Shown here: in pieces, positions 34,526-43,672 of the stretch
Layout of the letters: each line of letters begins with the position of its first letter
Position numbering within the stretch: position 1 is the stretch's first letter
Made by a program: the position numbers and the translations under genes
The notes under the pieces: model-generated
Databases searched by the model: none
Told to the model about the DNA's origin: nothing
What the model saw: only the letters and a program-made list of their open reading frames with translations
Source: Cloacibacterium caeni
Lineage (GTDB): Bacteria; Bacteroidota; Bacteroidia; Flavobacteriales; Weeksellaceae
Assembly (NCBI RefSeq): GCF_907163125.1
Contig: NZ_OU015319.1
Span: forward strand, 1,612,001 to 1,676,000
DNA: 64,000 nucleotides
Reading direction: 5' to 3'

Positions 34526-34762
34526 ATGCAAAAGAAAAAATACACAGACCTGAGTGTTCCCCAATTAAAAAAATTACAAAAAGTTTTCTTAGGAATCTTT
34601 TTAGGATTGGTTATTGTTTGGATTATTGTACTCAGCATGATGTATTACAACGGAAAATCTTTTGCAACCTTTTTAGCTGTAGCAGTGGCTACATTAATTC
34701 CCAATTTTATTAATATTCTGAATATTTCTAATCAAATCAAACAAAAGGAAAAAGAACTCTAA
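34526..34762 (+). CDS. Small two-helix membrane protein
   Basis: 78 residues, with two predicted membrane helices (VFLGIFLGLVIVWIIVLSMMYY and FATFLAVAVATLIPNFINIL) and a charged C-terminus. No family recognised with confidence. It lies between the DUF4258-like gene and tyrA, 15 bases before tyrA, and is probably in the same operon. Confidence 0.6.
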   Translation: MQKKKYTDLSVPQLKKLQKVFLGIFLGLVIVWIIVLSMMYYNGKSFATFLAVAVATLIPNFINILNISNQIKQKEKEL

Positions 34763-34777
34763 AAAATTAATTTCAAA

Positions 34778-35620
34778 ATGAAGATTGCGATTATTGGTGT
34801 AGGTTTAATTGGTGGTTCTATCGCCCTAAAACTCCGCGAAAAAAATTTCGGAGCAGAATTTATAGGAATTGACAAATCAGAAATTCACCTTCAAGAAGCC
34901 CAAGAATTAGGAATTATAGACCGTTTCGAAAATTTTGAAAATGGTGTTAAAAACGCAGACCTTATCATTACCGCTATTCCAGTAGATGCTACGGTTAAAA
35001 TTTTACCACAAGTTCTAGATTTAATCACCCATAAACAAACGGTAATGGATACCGGTTCTACCAAATCTGGAATTGTAGAAGCCATCAAAAATCATCCTAA
35101 TCGAAAAAGATTTGTAGCATTTCACCCAATGTGGGGAACCGAAAATTCTGGACCTAAAGCCGCTCAGAAAGAAAGTTTCGCAGGAAGAGCGGCCGTAATT
35201 TGCGACCGTGAAGATTCTGAGCAAGATGCCTTAGCATTGGTAGAAAATATCGCCAAAAATCTAGAAATGCACCTGATTTACATGAATGCAGACGCTCATG
35301 ACGTTCACACTGCGTACATTTCTCACATTTCACACATCACTTCTTACGCTTTGGCAAACACGGTTTTAGAAAAAGAACGAGAAGAAGATACCATTTTCCA
35401 ACTGGCGAGTTCTGGTTTTTCGAGTACGGTTCGTTTGGCAAAATCGCATCCAGAAATGTGGGTTCCTATCTTCAAACAAAACAAAGAAAATGTGTTAGAC
35501 GTTCTGAATGAACACATTACACAGCTCAGAAAATTCAAATCTGCTCTAGAAAAAGAGAATTTTGAACTTCTGGAAGAACTCATCAAAAACGCCAACAAAA
35601 TCCGAGGCATCTTAAAATAA
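34778..35620 (+). CDS. tyrA: Prephenate dehydrogenase
   Basis: 280 residues. Rossmann start MKIAIIGVGLIGGSIALKLRE, TGSTKSGI, the catalytic histidine in FHPMWGTENSG, and the helical C-terminal dimerisation domain (SHITSYALANTVL, LASSGFSSTVRLAKSHPEMW). It makes 4-hydroxyphenylpyruvate for tyrosine. No ACT or chorismate mutase domain is attached. Confidence 0.93.
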   Translation: MKIAIIGVGLIGGSIALKLREKNFGAEFIGIDKSEIHLQEAQELGIIDRFENFENGVKNADLIITAIPVDATVKILPQVLDLITHKQTVMDTGSTKSGIVEAIKNHPNRKRFVAFHPMWGTENSGPKAAQKESFAGRAAVICDREDSEQDALALVENIAKNLEMHLIYMNADAHDVHTAYISHISHITSYALANTVLEKEREEDTIFQLASSGFSSTVRLAKSHPEMWVPIFKQNKENVLDVLNEHITQLRKFKSALEKENFELLEELIKNANKIRGILK

Positions 35621-35626
35621 TTTGTC

Positions 35627-36451
35627 ATGAAAAATTTCTTTCGCTTTCTGTTTATCATTAGTTGCACTTTTTTATGGAGTCAAGAAAAGAAAAGTACGGC
35701 GACAGAAAATGTGAAGATTATTTCTGAAAATTTTGACGTTCCTCAACTTAAAACCACACGAAGAATTTGGATTTATTTGCCTAAAGATTACGAAACTTCT
35801 CGCAAAAAATTTCAAGTGATGTATCTTCAAGATGCACAAAATCTTTTTGACGATGCTACTTCTTACGCTGGAGAATGGCAAGTAGACGAAACGCTAAACA
35901 AAATTTTTGAAAAAACGGTAAAATCTGTAATTGTAGTAGGAATAGATAATGGTGGCGAAAAACGAATTGAAGAACTCTCTCCTTTCAAAAATGCAAAATA
36001 CGGCGGTGGAAATGGAGAAAATTACGTAAAATTTATCGTGGAAACGCTGAAACCTTACATCGATAAAAATTACAGAACAAAATCTTGTAAAAAACACACT
36101 ACGATTGGTGGAAGTTCACTCGGAGCGCTGATTTCTGTTTATGCAGCGGTGAAATATCCTGAAACTTTCGGGAAAGTATTGGCTTTTTCTTCTGCTTTTT
36201 GGTTTAATGCCGAAGATTTGAATGCATTTATTAGCCATTCTAAAGTCAATTTAAAGCATCAGAAATATTATTTTATCCAAGGAAAACACGAAGATGAAGA
36301 CATGGAAGAACAAACCAATCGTGTCATCGAAAATCTGAAATCTAAAAACGTAAAATCTAAAAATATTTTCCTAAAAATAGACGAAGACGGAAAACACAAC
36401 GAAATCTATTGGCGAAGAGAATTTGAAGGTACGGTTTTGTGGTTGGATTGA
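35627..36451 (+). CDS. Secreted alpha/beta-hydrolase esterase (esterase D/IroE-like)
   Basis: 274 residues, with signal peptide MKNFFRFLFIISCTFLWSQ. Esterase fold of PF00756 type: RRIWIYLPKDYE, VMYLQDAQNLFDD, nucleophile GGSSLGALISVYAA, and a late HNEIYWRREFEGTVLW with the catalytic His. The substrate is unknown; relatives cleave siderophore or acyl esters. It follows tyrA after 6 bases. Confidence 0.85.
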   Translation: MKNFFRFLFIISCTFLWSQEKKSTATENVKIISENFDVPQLKTTRRIWIYLPKDYETSRKKFQVMYLQDAQNLFDDATSYAGEWQVDETLNKIFEKTVKSVIVVGIDNGGEKRIEELSPFKNAKYGGGNGENYVKFIVETLKPYIDKNYRTKSCKKHTTIGGSSLGALISVYAAVKYPETFGKVLAFSSAFWFNAEDLNAFISHSKVNLKHQKYYFIQGKHEDEDMEEQTNRVIENLKSKNVKSKNIFLKIDEDGKHNEIYWRREFEGTVLWLD

Positions 36452-36730
36452 TTTTCTCTCACTGAAAACACTGAATTTTACAGATTTTAGCAGATTTTTT
36501 TAACAGCATTTTTGTCATTCCGTAGGAATCTCAACATTTCTTTTACAAATTCGAAATTTAGATTTATAATAAAAATAAGAATAGAAAATGACTTATCATA
36601 TTAACTATTTTATTTTTTCAGTAATAACAAAAAATTAAATCAATAAAATTCTAAGATATAATAATAAATTTTGTAATTTTCAGCGTAAATTAACAAAAAA
36701 AAATCTTTAAAAAATTAATACCAAATCAAT

Positions 36731-37357
36731 ATGAATATTTTCCATTTAATTAAATTTCTCAAAAATGATTATAAATTTAAAAAGGAATTTTTTGAAAATA
36801 ATACTTCTAAAAAAGAAGACCAAATTGCACTAAATATAATACATATTCTTAATTCATTCTATGAACATTTAATAGATACTGAATTAAACAAAAAATTAAA
36901 AAACAATCCAAAATGGAGATTTGAGAAAGCAATAATTTTATCATATTTCTATAAAAAAATATCTACAGAAGTTTATTCAAATTCTTGGAATGATGAATTA
37001 TCTTACATTGACAATAAAATAGATAAATGGACAGAATATATTTATGAAAAAAAACTAAATCTTAAAGATGATGAAAATATTCTATGGGAAATAAATCGCT
37101 ATGATGAATATGATTCGAAACTATCAATTGACAATAATGAATTTGTCAACAAAACCCTAAATGAAAATTTTTTAGAATTAGCAACATATGTTCAACACTT
37201 TGGTTACGGTGACAATGAAATTGATGAATCAAAAATTTTTGCAAAAAAAATTGATTTTGATGCTTGGATGAACTGCTATAGTAACACCAAAATTGATTTT
37301 GAGAATTTATTAATTCCTGGTTTTGAGAAAATAAAAAAAATACTAGAAGAATTTTAA
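36731..37357 (+). CDS. Hypothetical protein
   Basis: 208 residues, very AT-rich, Lys/Asn/Glu-rich and predicted mostly helical, with no signal peptide or membrane segment. I recognise no family. It is flanked by gene-poor, repeat-containing spacers (36452-36730 and 37358-37591) and has composition more extreme than its neighbours, so it may be an acquired gene. Confidence 0.55.
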   Translation: MNIFHLIKFLKNDYKFKKEFFENNTSKKEDQIALNIIHILNSFYEHLIDTELNKKLKNNPKWRFEKAIILSYFYKKISTEVYSNSWNDELSYIDNKIDKWTEYIYEKKLNLKDDENILWEINRYDEYDSKLSIDNNEFVNKTLNENFLELATYVQHFGYGDNEIDESKIFAKKIDFDAWMNCYSNTKIDFENLLIPGFEKIKKILEEF

Positions 37358-37405
37358 CATAAACAAACTTTAACAAAATAAAAACTAACCCAAAATCCTA
37401 GCCCT

Positions 37406-37595
37406 GATTGCAGTGGAAATCCTTTTTTGGAGGCTGAGCGTAGCCGAAGCCACCAAAAAAGATTGCAACGAAAAGCAGGACTGAAAGTGAAAATAAACGA
37501 AAGCGTCTTGCTCCTGTCTTCGATTTCGCTCAGACTGACGAAAACAGATTGCTTCGTTGTTTTATTTCATAAAACTCCTCGCAATGACAAGTTAA
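37406..37595. repeat. REP-like intergenic repeat (copy 1)
   Basis: GATTGCAGTGGAAATCC, TTTTTTGG, AGGCTGAGCGTAGCCGAAGCC, ACCAAAAAAGATTGCAACG, and a downstream CAGATTGCTTCGTTG...CTCGCAATGAC segment. The first part recurs in inverse orientation at 52781-52860. It contains hairpin-forming GGCT/AGCC pieces. A short ORF over it is not credible. Confidence 0.6.
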
Positions 37596-38092
37596 TCGTA
37601 AGAATTCGGGTGTTCTTTTTTGATTTCTTCGATGGTAGAAAGCACTTTTTCTTTCAGGCTTAATTGGTAAATTTCTAATTTTGTAGAAATTTCTTCGTCT
37701 GAACTTCCTAAAATTTTAGCAGCCAAAATCCCTGCATTGGTAGCGCCATTCAAAGCAACAGTCGCCACAGGAATTCCTGAAGGCATCTGCAGAATAGACA
37801 AAACAGAATCCCAACCATCAATAGAATTAGACGACAAAATAGGCACACCAATCACCGGCAAAGTAGTACAACTCGCCACCATTCCTGGTAAATGTGCTGC
37901 ACCTCCTGCTCCTGCAATAATGACTTTTACGCCTCTATTTTTGGCAGATTTTGCAAAATCAAACATGCGTTCTGGTGTTCTGTGCGCCGAAACTACGGTG
38001 AGTTCGTAAGGAATTTCTAGAGATTTTAAAAAATCAGCAGCTTGTTGCATAATTGGCAAATCGCTCTGACTGCCCATGATAATTGAAACCAT
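37592..38092 (-). CDS. purE: N5-carboxyaminoimidazole ribonucleotide mutase
   Basis: 166 residues, class I PurE: MVSIIMGSQSDLPIMQQAADFL, VSAHRTPERMFDFAK, IAGAGGAAHLPGMVA, and GIPVATVALNGATNAGILAAKIL. It converts N5-CAIR to CAIR in purine synthesis, acting after PurK, which is encoded 1.1 kb away on the same strand with the EamA gene between. Confidence 0.97.
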   Translation of the reverse strand: MVSIIMGSQSDLPIMQQAADFLKSLEIPYELTVVSAHRTPERMFDFAKSAKNRGVKVIIAGAGGAAHLPGMVASCTTLPVIGVPILSSNSIDGWDSVLSILQMPSGIPVATVALNGATNAGILAAKILGSSDEEISTKLEIYQLSLKEKVLSTIEEIKKEHPNSYD

Positions 38093-38175
38093 TTTTACAT
38101 TTTTACTCCTTCAAAGATAGAAAAAAATATCGTTTTTACGCTAGAATTGAATATCTTCGTACCGCGAAAATCATT

Positions 38176-39108
38176 ATGAACACAGAAAAAGATTTCAAAC
38201 TTATTTTAGCCATTATCACGGTTGCAATAGTTTGGGGAACTACATATTTAGGAATTAGAGTTGCTGTAGAAACCATACCACCTTGGTTTGTTACCGGAAT
38301 CAGACAAAGCATTGCTGCACTTTTATTGTTGGGTTTTTTGGTCTATAAAAAACAACTGAAATGGATTGGTTTGAAAAATCTGAAAACTCAAATTATTCTC
38401 TCTACATTAATGATTATCATCGCTAACGGAATGACAACCATTGCCGAGAAACACATCAATAGTAGCCTCGCTTCTGTTCTTACTGCTACTTCACCGATTA
38501 TTGTATTTCTGGGAAGTGTTCTCATTGGTTTAGAACAATTTAAACTGAAATCTGTTTTAGGATTAATTCTAGGTTTTAGTGGCGTTTTGCTCATTTTTTC
38601 TGATGGTTTACAAGAGTTGCTGAATCCTGATTACAGATTGGGACTTATTGTTTTATTCATCGGGATTTTAGGTTGGGCTTCTGGAACACTTTTCACCAAA
38701 AAAATCACGATTCATTCTGATAATATTTTATTGAATTTATTCTATCAATTTGCTTTTGCTGGAATTCTGCAACTTATTTTTGCCTTTGCTTTTACCCAAA
38801 ATTATGATTTCGAAAAATGGAGTGCAGAATCTTTTGCTTACGTGGTTTATTTGGGTGTTTTCGGCTCGGTGATTACTTATTATGCGTTTCTTTATGCCCT
38901 AAAAAGGGTAAATCCATCACAAATTTCAATGCTGAATTACGTGAATACGATTATCGCCATTTTCTTAGGTTGGTTGATTTTAGATGAAAAAATAACCACA
39001 AAATTTATTTTTGCGGCTATTCTTATTATTTCTGGAGTCTTTATTATGAACCTAAAAAAGGAAATGTTTAAAAAGTCTGAAGCTAGAAGTCTGAAGTCCG
39101 AAGATTAA
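38176..39108 (+). CDS. EamA-family (DMT) transporter
   Basis: 310 residues from MNTEKDFKLILAII at 38176; the open frame upstream overlaps purE and is unlikely to be coding. Ten predicted membrane helices in two EamA repeats, with VWGTTYLGIRVAVETIPPWFVTGIRQ and a second GWASGTLFTKK region. It probably exports or imports small metabolites. The last residues (KSEARSLKSED) are encoded by a 7-bp-periodic repeat. Confidence 0.9.
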   Translation: MNTEKDFKLILAIITVAIVWGTTYLGIRVAVETIPPWFVTGIRQSIAALLLLGFLVYKKQLKWIGLKNLKTQIILSTLMIIIANGMTTIAEKHINSSLASVLTATSPIIVFLGSVLIGLEQFKLKSVLGLILGFSGVLLIFSDGLQELLNPDYRLGLIVLFIGILGWASGTLFTKKITIHSDNILLNLFYQFAFAGILQLIFAFAFTQNYDFEKWSAESFAYVVYLGVFGSVITYYAFLYALKRVNPSQISMLNYVNTIIAIFLGWLILDEKITTKFIFAAILIISGVFIMNLKKEMFKKSEARSLKSED

Positions 39109-39178
39109 TGACGAAAGTTTTAAAACTCTCCCTCTCTACAACTCACCCACTCTACAATTCTAAAACTCTCCCACTTAA
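39070..39178. repeat. 7-bp-periodic array overlapping the EamA gene end
   Basis: AAGTCTG-AAGCTAG-AAGTCTG-AAGTCCG-AAGATTA, followed by a CTC-rich heptad stretch (CTCTACA-ATTCTAA-AACTCTC). It covers the 3' end of the transporter gene and the spacer to purK. Confidence 0.55.
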
Positions 39179-40284
39179 GCAATCACTCTTACCAAAGTTT
39201 TAATATGATTCAGTTTTTCTAGTAATTCTTCTCTGGAATTGGCTAAAACATTGATGTGTCCCATTTTTCTACCGGGTTTGGTTTCTGTTTTTCCGTAGAG
39301 ATGAACATAGGTTTTGGGGAGTTTCAAAACCTCTTCTAAACCTTCATATTTTACTTTTCCGCTGTAGTTTTGTTCTCCAACTAAATTCAGCATTCCTGAA
39401 AATCCAAAAGCATCTGTATCTGCCAAAGGAAGATTTTTCAAAGTTCTGTAAAATTGTTCGAATTGAGAATTTGCGTTTCCTTCTTGCGTTTGATGACCAG
39501 AATTGTGTAATCTTGGCGCTGTTTCATTTACCCAAACTTTTCCGTTTTTATCAAGGAAAAGTTCGATGGCAAAAAGTCCAGCAGAATTTGCCGCTTTGAT
39601 GAATTTTTCGGCAATGGCATCAATTTGAGATTGAACTTCTGATGATATATCGGCAGGACAAATATTGAAATCCAAAAGGTTCAGTTTTTCATCGGCAACC
39701 ATTTCTGTTACGGGAAAGGTTTTGGTTTCTCCGTTTTCATTTTTGGCAATTATAATGGAAAGTTCTTTGTCTATATCCACCAAATTCTCTAGAACCGAAT
39801 CTTCTGTCCAAAGGTTTTTTAAGTCTTCGGCATTTTTGATGATTTGAACTCCTTTTCCATCGTAACCACCAGTATTTAGTTTTTGAACGAAAGGAAATTT
39901 GATTTTGATTTCGTCTGAAGTTCCGTCAAAAATTTCGAAATCAGGACTTGGAATGTTGTGTTTTTTATAAAACTCTTTTTGAAGAATTTTCTGTTGAATG
40001 GTTTTGATGATTTCAACACTTGGAATCACTTTCTTACCTTGTTTTTCCAATTCGAAAAGTGCATCTACATTCACATGTTCTATTTCTATGGAAATCACAT
40101 CTTTATCTTGACCGAAAGCCAAAACATCTTCATAATTATTAAAATTTCCTTGAGAAAAATGTGAAATATAAGCACAAGAACAATCAGAGTTGGGGTCTAA
40201 AACGTGAAATTCATCGTCGTAGTTTAATGCATTTTGAATGAACATTCTTCCTAATTGGCCTCCACCAAGAATTCCAATTTTCAT
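39175..40284 (-). CDS. purK: N5-carboxyaminoimidazole ribonucleotide synthase
   Basis: ATP-grasp enzyme, 369 residues: MKIGILGGGQLGRMFIQNAL, VQKLNTGGYDGKGVQII, ELFLDKNGKVWVNETAPRLHNSGHQTQE. It makes N5-CAIR from AIR, bicarbonate and ATP for PurE. Its C-terminus ends at the periodic array. Confidence 0.97.
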   Translation of the reverse strand: MKIGILGGGQLGRMFIQNALNYDDEFHVLDPNSDCSCAYISHFSQGNFNNYEDVLAFGQDKDVISIEIEHVNVDALFELEKQGKKVIPSVEIIKTIQQKILQKEFYKKHNIPSPDFEIFDGTSDEIKIKFPFVQKLNTGGYDGKGVQIIKNAEDLKNLWTEDSVLENLVDIDKELSIIIAKNENGETKTFPVTEMVADEKLNLLDFNICPADISSEVQSQIDAIAEKFIKAANSAGLFAIELFLDKNGKVWVNETAPRLHNSGHQTQEGNANSQFEQFYRTLKNLPLADTDAFGFSGMLNLVGEQNYSGKVKYEGLEEVLKLPKTYVHLYGKTETKPGRKMGHINVLANSREELLEKLNHIKTLVRVIA

Positions 40285-40369
40285 AATTTACTTTTTATTT
40301 TATTAGATTTTCAGATTTACTGTGTAAAAATACGGAAAATGAATAATTTAGCATAAACTTTAAAGGCAA

Positions 40370-41464
40370 ATGATAGAACTTCTCTGTTTTCTCTCAATCT
40401 TTCTTTTGATATTGAGCGTTTTACCGTTCAGTAAAAACCAGCATTGGATTTTTAGAGTTCCTGAATTTTTAATGCTTCAAATCACCATTTTACAAGTCAT
40501 TATTTTTGGGATTTCTTGGTTTTGGGCAAAAGGAGAAACCTTACTTTTTGTTTTACAAATTTTTCAGTTAGGATTTATCATTTATCACGTTTTTACTCTT
40601 ATTCGATTTTCTAAATTTTATAAAAACAAAGACCATCGCAGACCAAAACACGCTTCAGAATTGGTGAGAGGAATTGCTGTAAATGTTTATCAATTCAATA
40701 CTCAATTTCAAAAATTAATTGATTTAATTGCGAAAGAACAACCCGATTTTTTTATTACGATGGAGAGTAACTCGGATTGGGAAAAAGCAATGCGAGTTGT
40801 AGAAAAAGATTATCCATTTTCTGAAAAAGTGACTTTAGAAAACACTTACGGAATGCATTTTTACTCAAAATTGGAAATTCTAGAAGTAAAAACGCATTAT
40901 TTTGTTGCTGATGATTTACCGAGTATTGAAGCAAAATTAAAAACCAAAGATGGATATGAATTTGTATTTTTTGGTGTTCATCCTCCTCCTCCAAGTCCTA
41001 CTGAAGAAAAAACGTCTAAAGAAAGAGATGGCGATTTATTAAGCATTGCCAAAAAAGTCAAAAATTATAAAATCCCCGTTTTGGTTTCGGGAGATTTCAA
41101 TAATGTAGCTTGGGCATATTCTTCGCAATTATTTAGAAAAACCAGCGAACTCATAGATGCGAGAATTGGCAGAGGAATTTTCGCAACTTTTCATGCTAAA
41201 CATTGGTTTTTCAGAGTTCCGCTTGATTTATTGTATCACAGCAAAGAGATTTTTGTGAAAGAAATTTTCACTTATCCTAGCATTGGTTCAGACCATTTTC
41301 CATTGGGATTCAGTTTTTTTATTGACCGAGAAAATAATGAACAAAAAGAGGAAATTAAAACTTTAGAAGATGGCGAGATTCACGAAGTAAACCAACTGAT
41401 TGAAGAAGGCAAAAAAGAAAAAAGCGACAACCGAGAGGAAGTCGCTACAGAAGATGAAATCTAA
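40370..41464 (+). CDS. Membrane-anchored endonuclease/exonuclease/phosphatase-family protein
   Basis: 364 residues. Three membrane helices in the first 85 residues, then an EEP domain: PDFFITMESNSDW (Glu metal site), FFGVHPPPPSPTEE, VLVSGDFNNVAWAYSS (GDxN) and SIGSDHFPL (SDH). A charged Glu/Lys tail ends the protein. Could cleave nucleic acid or phosphodiesters outside the membrane. It overlaps the converging next gene by 4 bases. Confidence 0.88.
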   Translation: MIELLCFLSIFLLILSVLPFSKNQHWIFRVPEFLMLQITILQVIIFGISWFWAKGETLLFVLQIFQLGFIIYHVFTLIRFSKFYKNKDHRRPKHASELVRGIAVNVYQFNTQFQKLIDLIAKEQPDFFITMESNSDWEKAMRVVEKDYPFSEKVTLENTYGMHFYSKLEILEVKTHYFVADDLPSIEAKLKTKDGYEFVFFGVHPPPPSPTEEKTSKERDGDLLSIAKKVKNYKIPVLVSGDFNNVAWAYSSQLFRKTSELIDARIGRGIFATFHAKHWFFRVPLDLLYHSKEIFVKEIFTYPSIGSDHFPLGFSFFIDRENNEQKEEIKTLEDGEIHEVNQLIEEGKKEKSDNREEVATEDEI

Positions 41465-41889
41465 TCACATTTTTTTCTTCGAGTATCAATAATATATTGA
41501 ATTTTCCATTCATTATTGATTTTCGCGAGTTGAAAACTATTGACCCCACAATGCGAAAAATCACCTTTATAATAAAACTGATACGGAACCCAAACCGAAG
41601 CCATATTTCCATCAACCAAAATTTTAGAAATAGTGAATCTTTCGTCTAAATCGCCAGCTTGAGATGCGCCAACTTGTTTGGCAAAATCTTCTACTTTATC
41701 GCTTCTTATTTCTTGATTTTTCCCAAAAGTCTGCATAATTGCAGAACCAGAAAAAGCGTTTTTCACTCCAAGAGAATCTGCAGATTTCATTGCATTGAAA
41801 AGGTTCTCAATAGGTTTTATGATTTCTTTTTCTGATGTATTTTGAGCAAAAGAAAAACTGGAAATCAGGAGAAAGAAGATTTTTTTCAT
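41461..41889 (-). CDS. NTF2-like (DUF4440/lumazine-binding type) secreted protein
   Basis: 142 residues with signal peptide MKKIFFLLISSFSFAQ. The pattern EIIKPIENLFNAMKSADSLGVKNAFSGSAIM..., VDGNMASVWVPYQFYYKGDFSHCGVNSFQLAKINNEWKIQYIIDTRRK is the SnoaL/NTF2 fold seen in many Bacteroidota proteins. Ligand unknown. Confidence 0.8.
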   Translation of the reverse strand: MKKIFFLLISSFSFAQNTSEKEIIKPIENLFNAMKSADSLGVKNAFSGSAIMQTFGKNQEIRSDKVEDFAKQVGASQAGDLDERFTISKILVDGNMASVWVPYQFYYKGDFSHCGVNSFQLAKINNEWKIQYIIDTRRKKCD

Positions 41890-42138
41890 GTCAAAAAATA
41901 TTACATATTATTTTTATATAAACGCAAAGAAGAAAAAAAATTTTAATCTATTTTAAGGAAGCAAAGAAGCGAAATAATTCGCTTGAAGCTTACGCTTAAA
42001 AATTCGCAAAGTGAAAAAACTTTGCTTTCCTTGTTTGATTGATGTTAAAATAAAACTTTGCGTTTCAGAAATATTTGTTCATAAATCACAAAAATTTCTT
42101 AAAAATTAAATAAATAAGTCTTTTGAGATTTTAAAAAG
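41890..42138. repeat. ACGCAAAG-type degenerate intergenic repeat
   Basis: The gap has several near-copies of CGCAAAG/GCAAAG and their inverse CTTTGCG, with AATTCGCTTGAAGCTTACGC in the middle. Similar sequence is in the spacers at 44733-44820, 48547-48658 and 58200-58300. A dispersed low-complexity repeat of this genome, with no gene seen. Confidence 0.45.
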
Positions 42139-42516
42139 TTACATTTCGTAAAATTCTAAAGGCAAATCATCTGGGTCGGCAATGAAAAAGAATTTTTTCT
42201 CAGTAAATTCATCTATTCTAATTTCTTCACAATCGATTCCTTTTTGCAATAGTTCTGTTCGTTTTTCTTCAACATTTTCTACTGCAAAAGCCAAATGTCT
42301 TAAGCCACAACTTTCTGGTCTAGAAGGTCTTTTCGGTGGATTCGGAAAAGAAAATAATTCAATGACATAATCATCACCAATCGCCAAATCTAGCTTGTAA
42401 GATTGTCTTTCTTCTCGGTAAATTTCTCTGATAATATTCAGCCCTAAAACTTCAGTATAAAAATTCTTAGAAACCTGATAATCAGAACAGATAATAGCAA
42501 TATGATGTATTTTCAT
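42139..42516 (-). CDS. VOC-family (glyoxalase-like) protein
   Basis: 125 residues, one vicinal-oxygen-chelate domain: MKIHHIAIICSDYQVSKNFYTEVLGLN, ELFSFPNPPKRPSRPESCGLRHLAFAV, FFIADPDDLPLEFYE. The metal ligands would be His5, Glu in VIELF, His in LRHLAF and Glu near the C-terminus. It resembles the YaeR/SMU1112c-like group. Substrate unknown. It lies 10 bases downstream of the LLM oxidoreductase. Confidence 0.88.
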   Translation of the reverse strand: MKIHHIAIICSDYQVSKNFYTEVLGLNIIREIYREERQSYKLDLAIGDDYVIELFSFPNPPKRPSRPESCGLRHLAFAVENVEEKRTELLQKGIDCEEIRIDEFTEKKFFFIADPDDLPLEFYEM

Positions 42517-42526
42517 GACTTTAAAT

Positions 42527-43555
42527 TTATCTTACTTTTTCAGCAACTTTCGTTCCGAATAATTCTATACTTTTCATCATCACCTCGTGATTTGGCGCAC
42601 CAACATCCATGTGAGCAATATATCTGGTTAAGCCAAACATTTCTTTCACCATATTGATTTTTTCAGCTACTTCATCAGAATTTCCAATAAATAGCGCGCC
42701 TTCTTTGCTTCTGCCGCCTTCATATTGCATTTTAGTATAAGCAGACCAACCTCTAGAACTGCCAATTCTGTTCATTTGAGCCGCATAACTTTCAAAATAT
42801 CCATCAATTACCTCAGGATTTTCGCTGACCAAAGTGTGAGAATGAATTCCGATTTGCATTTCGTCTGGATTATGTCCGTGTCTCAGATATTCTTTTTTGT
42901 AAAAATCAATCAAAGGTTTGAACTGTCTTGGCAAACCACCAATAATGGCCACGATTAATGGCAAACCTAATTTAGCAGCTCTTAACACAGATTCTGGAGT
43001 TCCACCAACTGCAATCCAAACTGGTAATTTCCCGTTGTTCGTTGCTCTAGGATAAACCGTTTGATTTTCCATAGGAGCACGAAGTTTGCCCTTCCAAGTT
43101 ACGTTTTCTTGAGTATTTATTTTGAGTAATAAATCTAATTTTTCTTCAAAAAGTTCGTGATAATCATCTAAATCATAACCAAAAAGCGGAAAAGATTCAA
43201 TGAAACTTCCTCTACCGACACCAATTTCGGCTCTTCCACCAGAAATTAAATCCAAAGTAGAAAAATCTTGATACACTTTTACAGGTTCTGCGGAACTCAG
43301 AACTGTAACCGCGCTCATTAACTTGATGTTTTTAGTAATAGAAGCAGCTGCAGAAAGCACCATTTCTGGGGAAGAAACCACATAATCAGGTCGGTGATGT
43401 TCGCCCAAAGCAAATACATCAATTCCTAACTCATCTGCCAATTTTATTTCCGCTAAAATCTCCTGTAATTTTTGTTGAGGATTGGCAAACTTTCCAGTTT
43501 CTTTATCGAAAGCCAAATCGCCAAACATTCCAACTCCTATTTCGAATTTTTTCAT
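42527..43555 (-). CDS. LLM-class flavin-dependent oxidoreductase
   Basis: 342 residues, luciferase-like monooxygenase fold: FALGEHHRPDYVVSSPEMVLSAAASITKNIKLMSAVTVLSSAEPVKVYQDFSTLDLISGGRAEIGVGRGSFIESFPLFG. The FMN/F420-binding and the GRGS elements are clear. Substrate unknown. Probably co-transcribed with the VOC gene. Confidence 0.88.
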   Translation of the reverse strand: MKKFEIGVGMFGDLAFDKETGKFANPQQKLQEILAEIKLADELGIDVFALGEHHRPDYVVSSPEMVLSAAASITKNIKLMSAVTVLSSAEPVKVYQDFSTLDLISGGRAEIGVGRGSFIESFPLFGYDLDDYHELFEEKLDLLLKINTQENVTWKGKLRAPMENQTVYPRATNNGKLPVWIAVGGTPESVLRAAKLGLPLIVAIIGGLPRQFKPLIDFYKKEYLRHGHNPDEMQIGIHSHTLVSENPEVIDGYFESYAAQMNRIGSSRGWSAYTKMQYEGGRSKEGALFIGNSDEVAEKINMVKEMFGLTRYIAHMDVGAPNHEVMMKSIELFGTKVAEKVR

Positions 43556-43639
43556 TTTCTAAATTTTCTTCAAAATTACCATTTCTGAGAAGCGAATGAA
43601 TTGATGTAAGGTAAGAAATGTTCTGAATTTATTTCTAAA

Positions 43640-43665
43640 TTAAAAAAATGGGCTAAAGCCCGTCC
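43640..43665 (-). terminator. Terminator after mvaD
   Basis: GGGCT-AA-AGCCC (43650-43661) with a T-run on the minus strand, 11 bases past the stop of the decarboxylase. Confidence 0.6.
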
Positions 43666-43672
43666 TATTGAT

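Noticed and set aside
37427-37663. 78-residue ORF on the plus strand
   Set aside because: It lies in REP-like repeat sequence and runs antisense into purE; no start signal or family.
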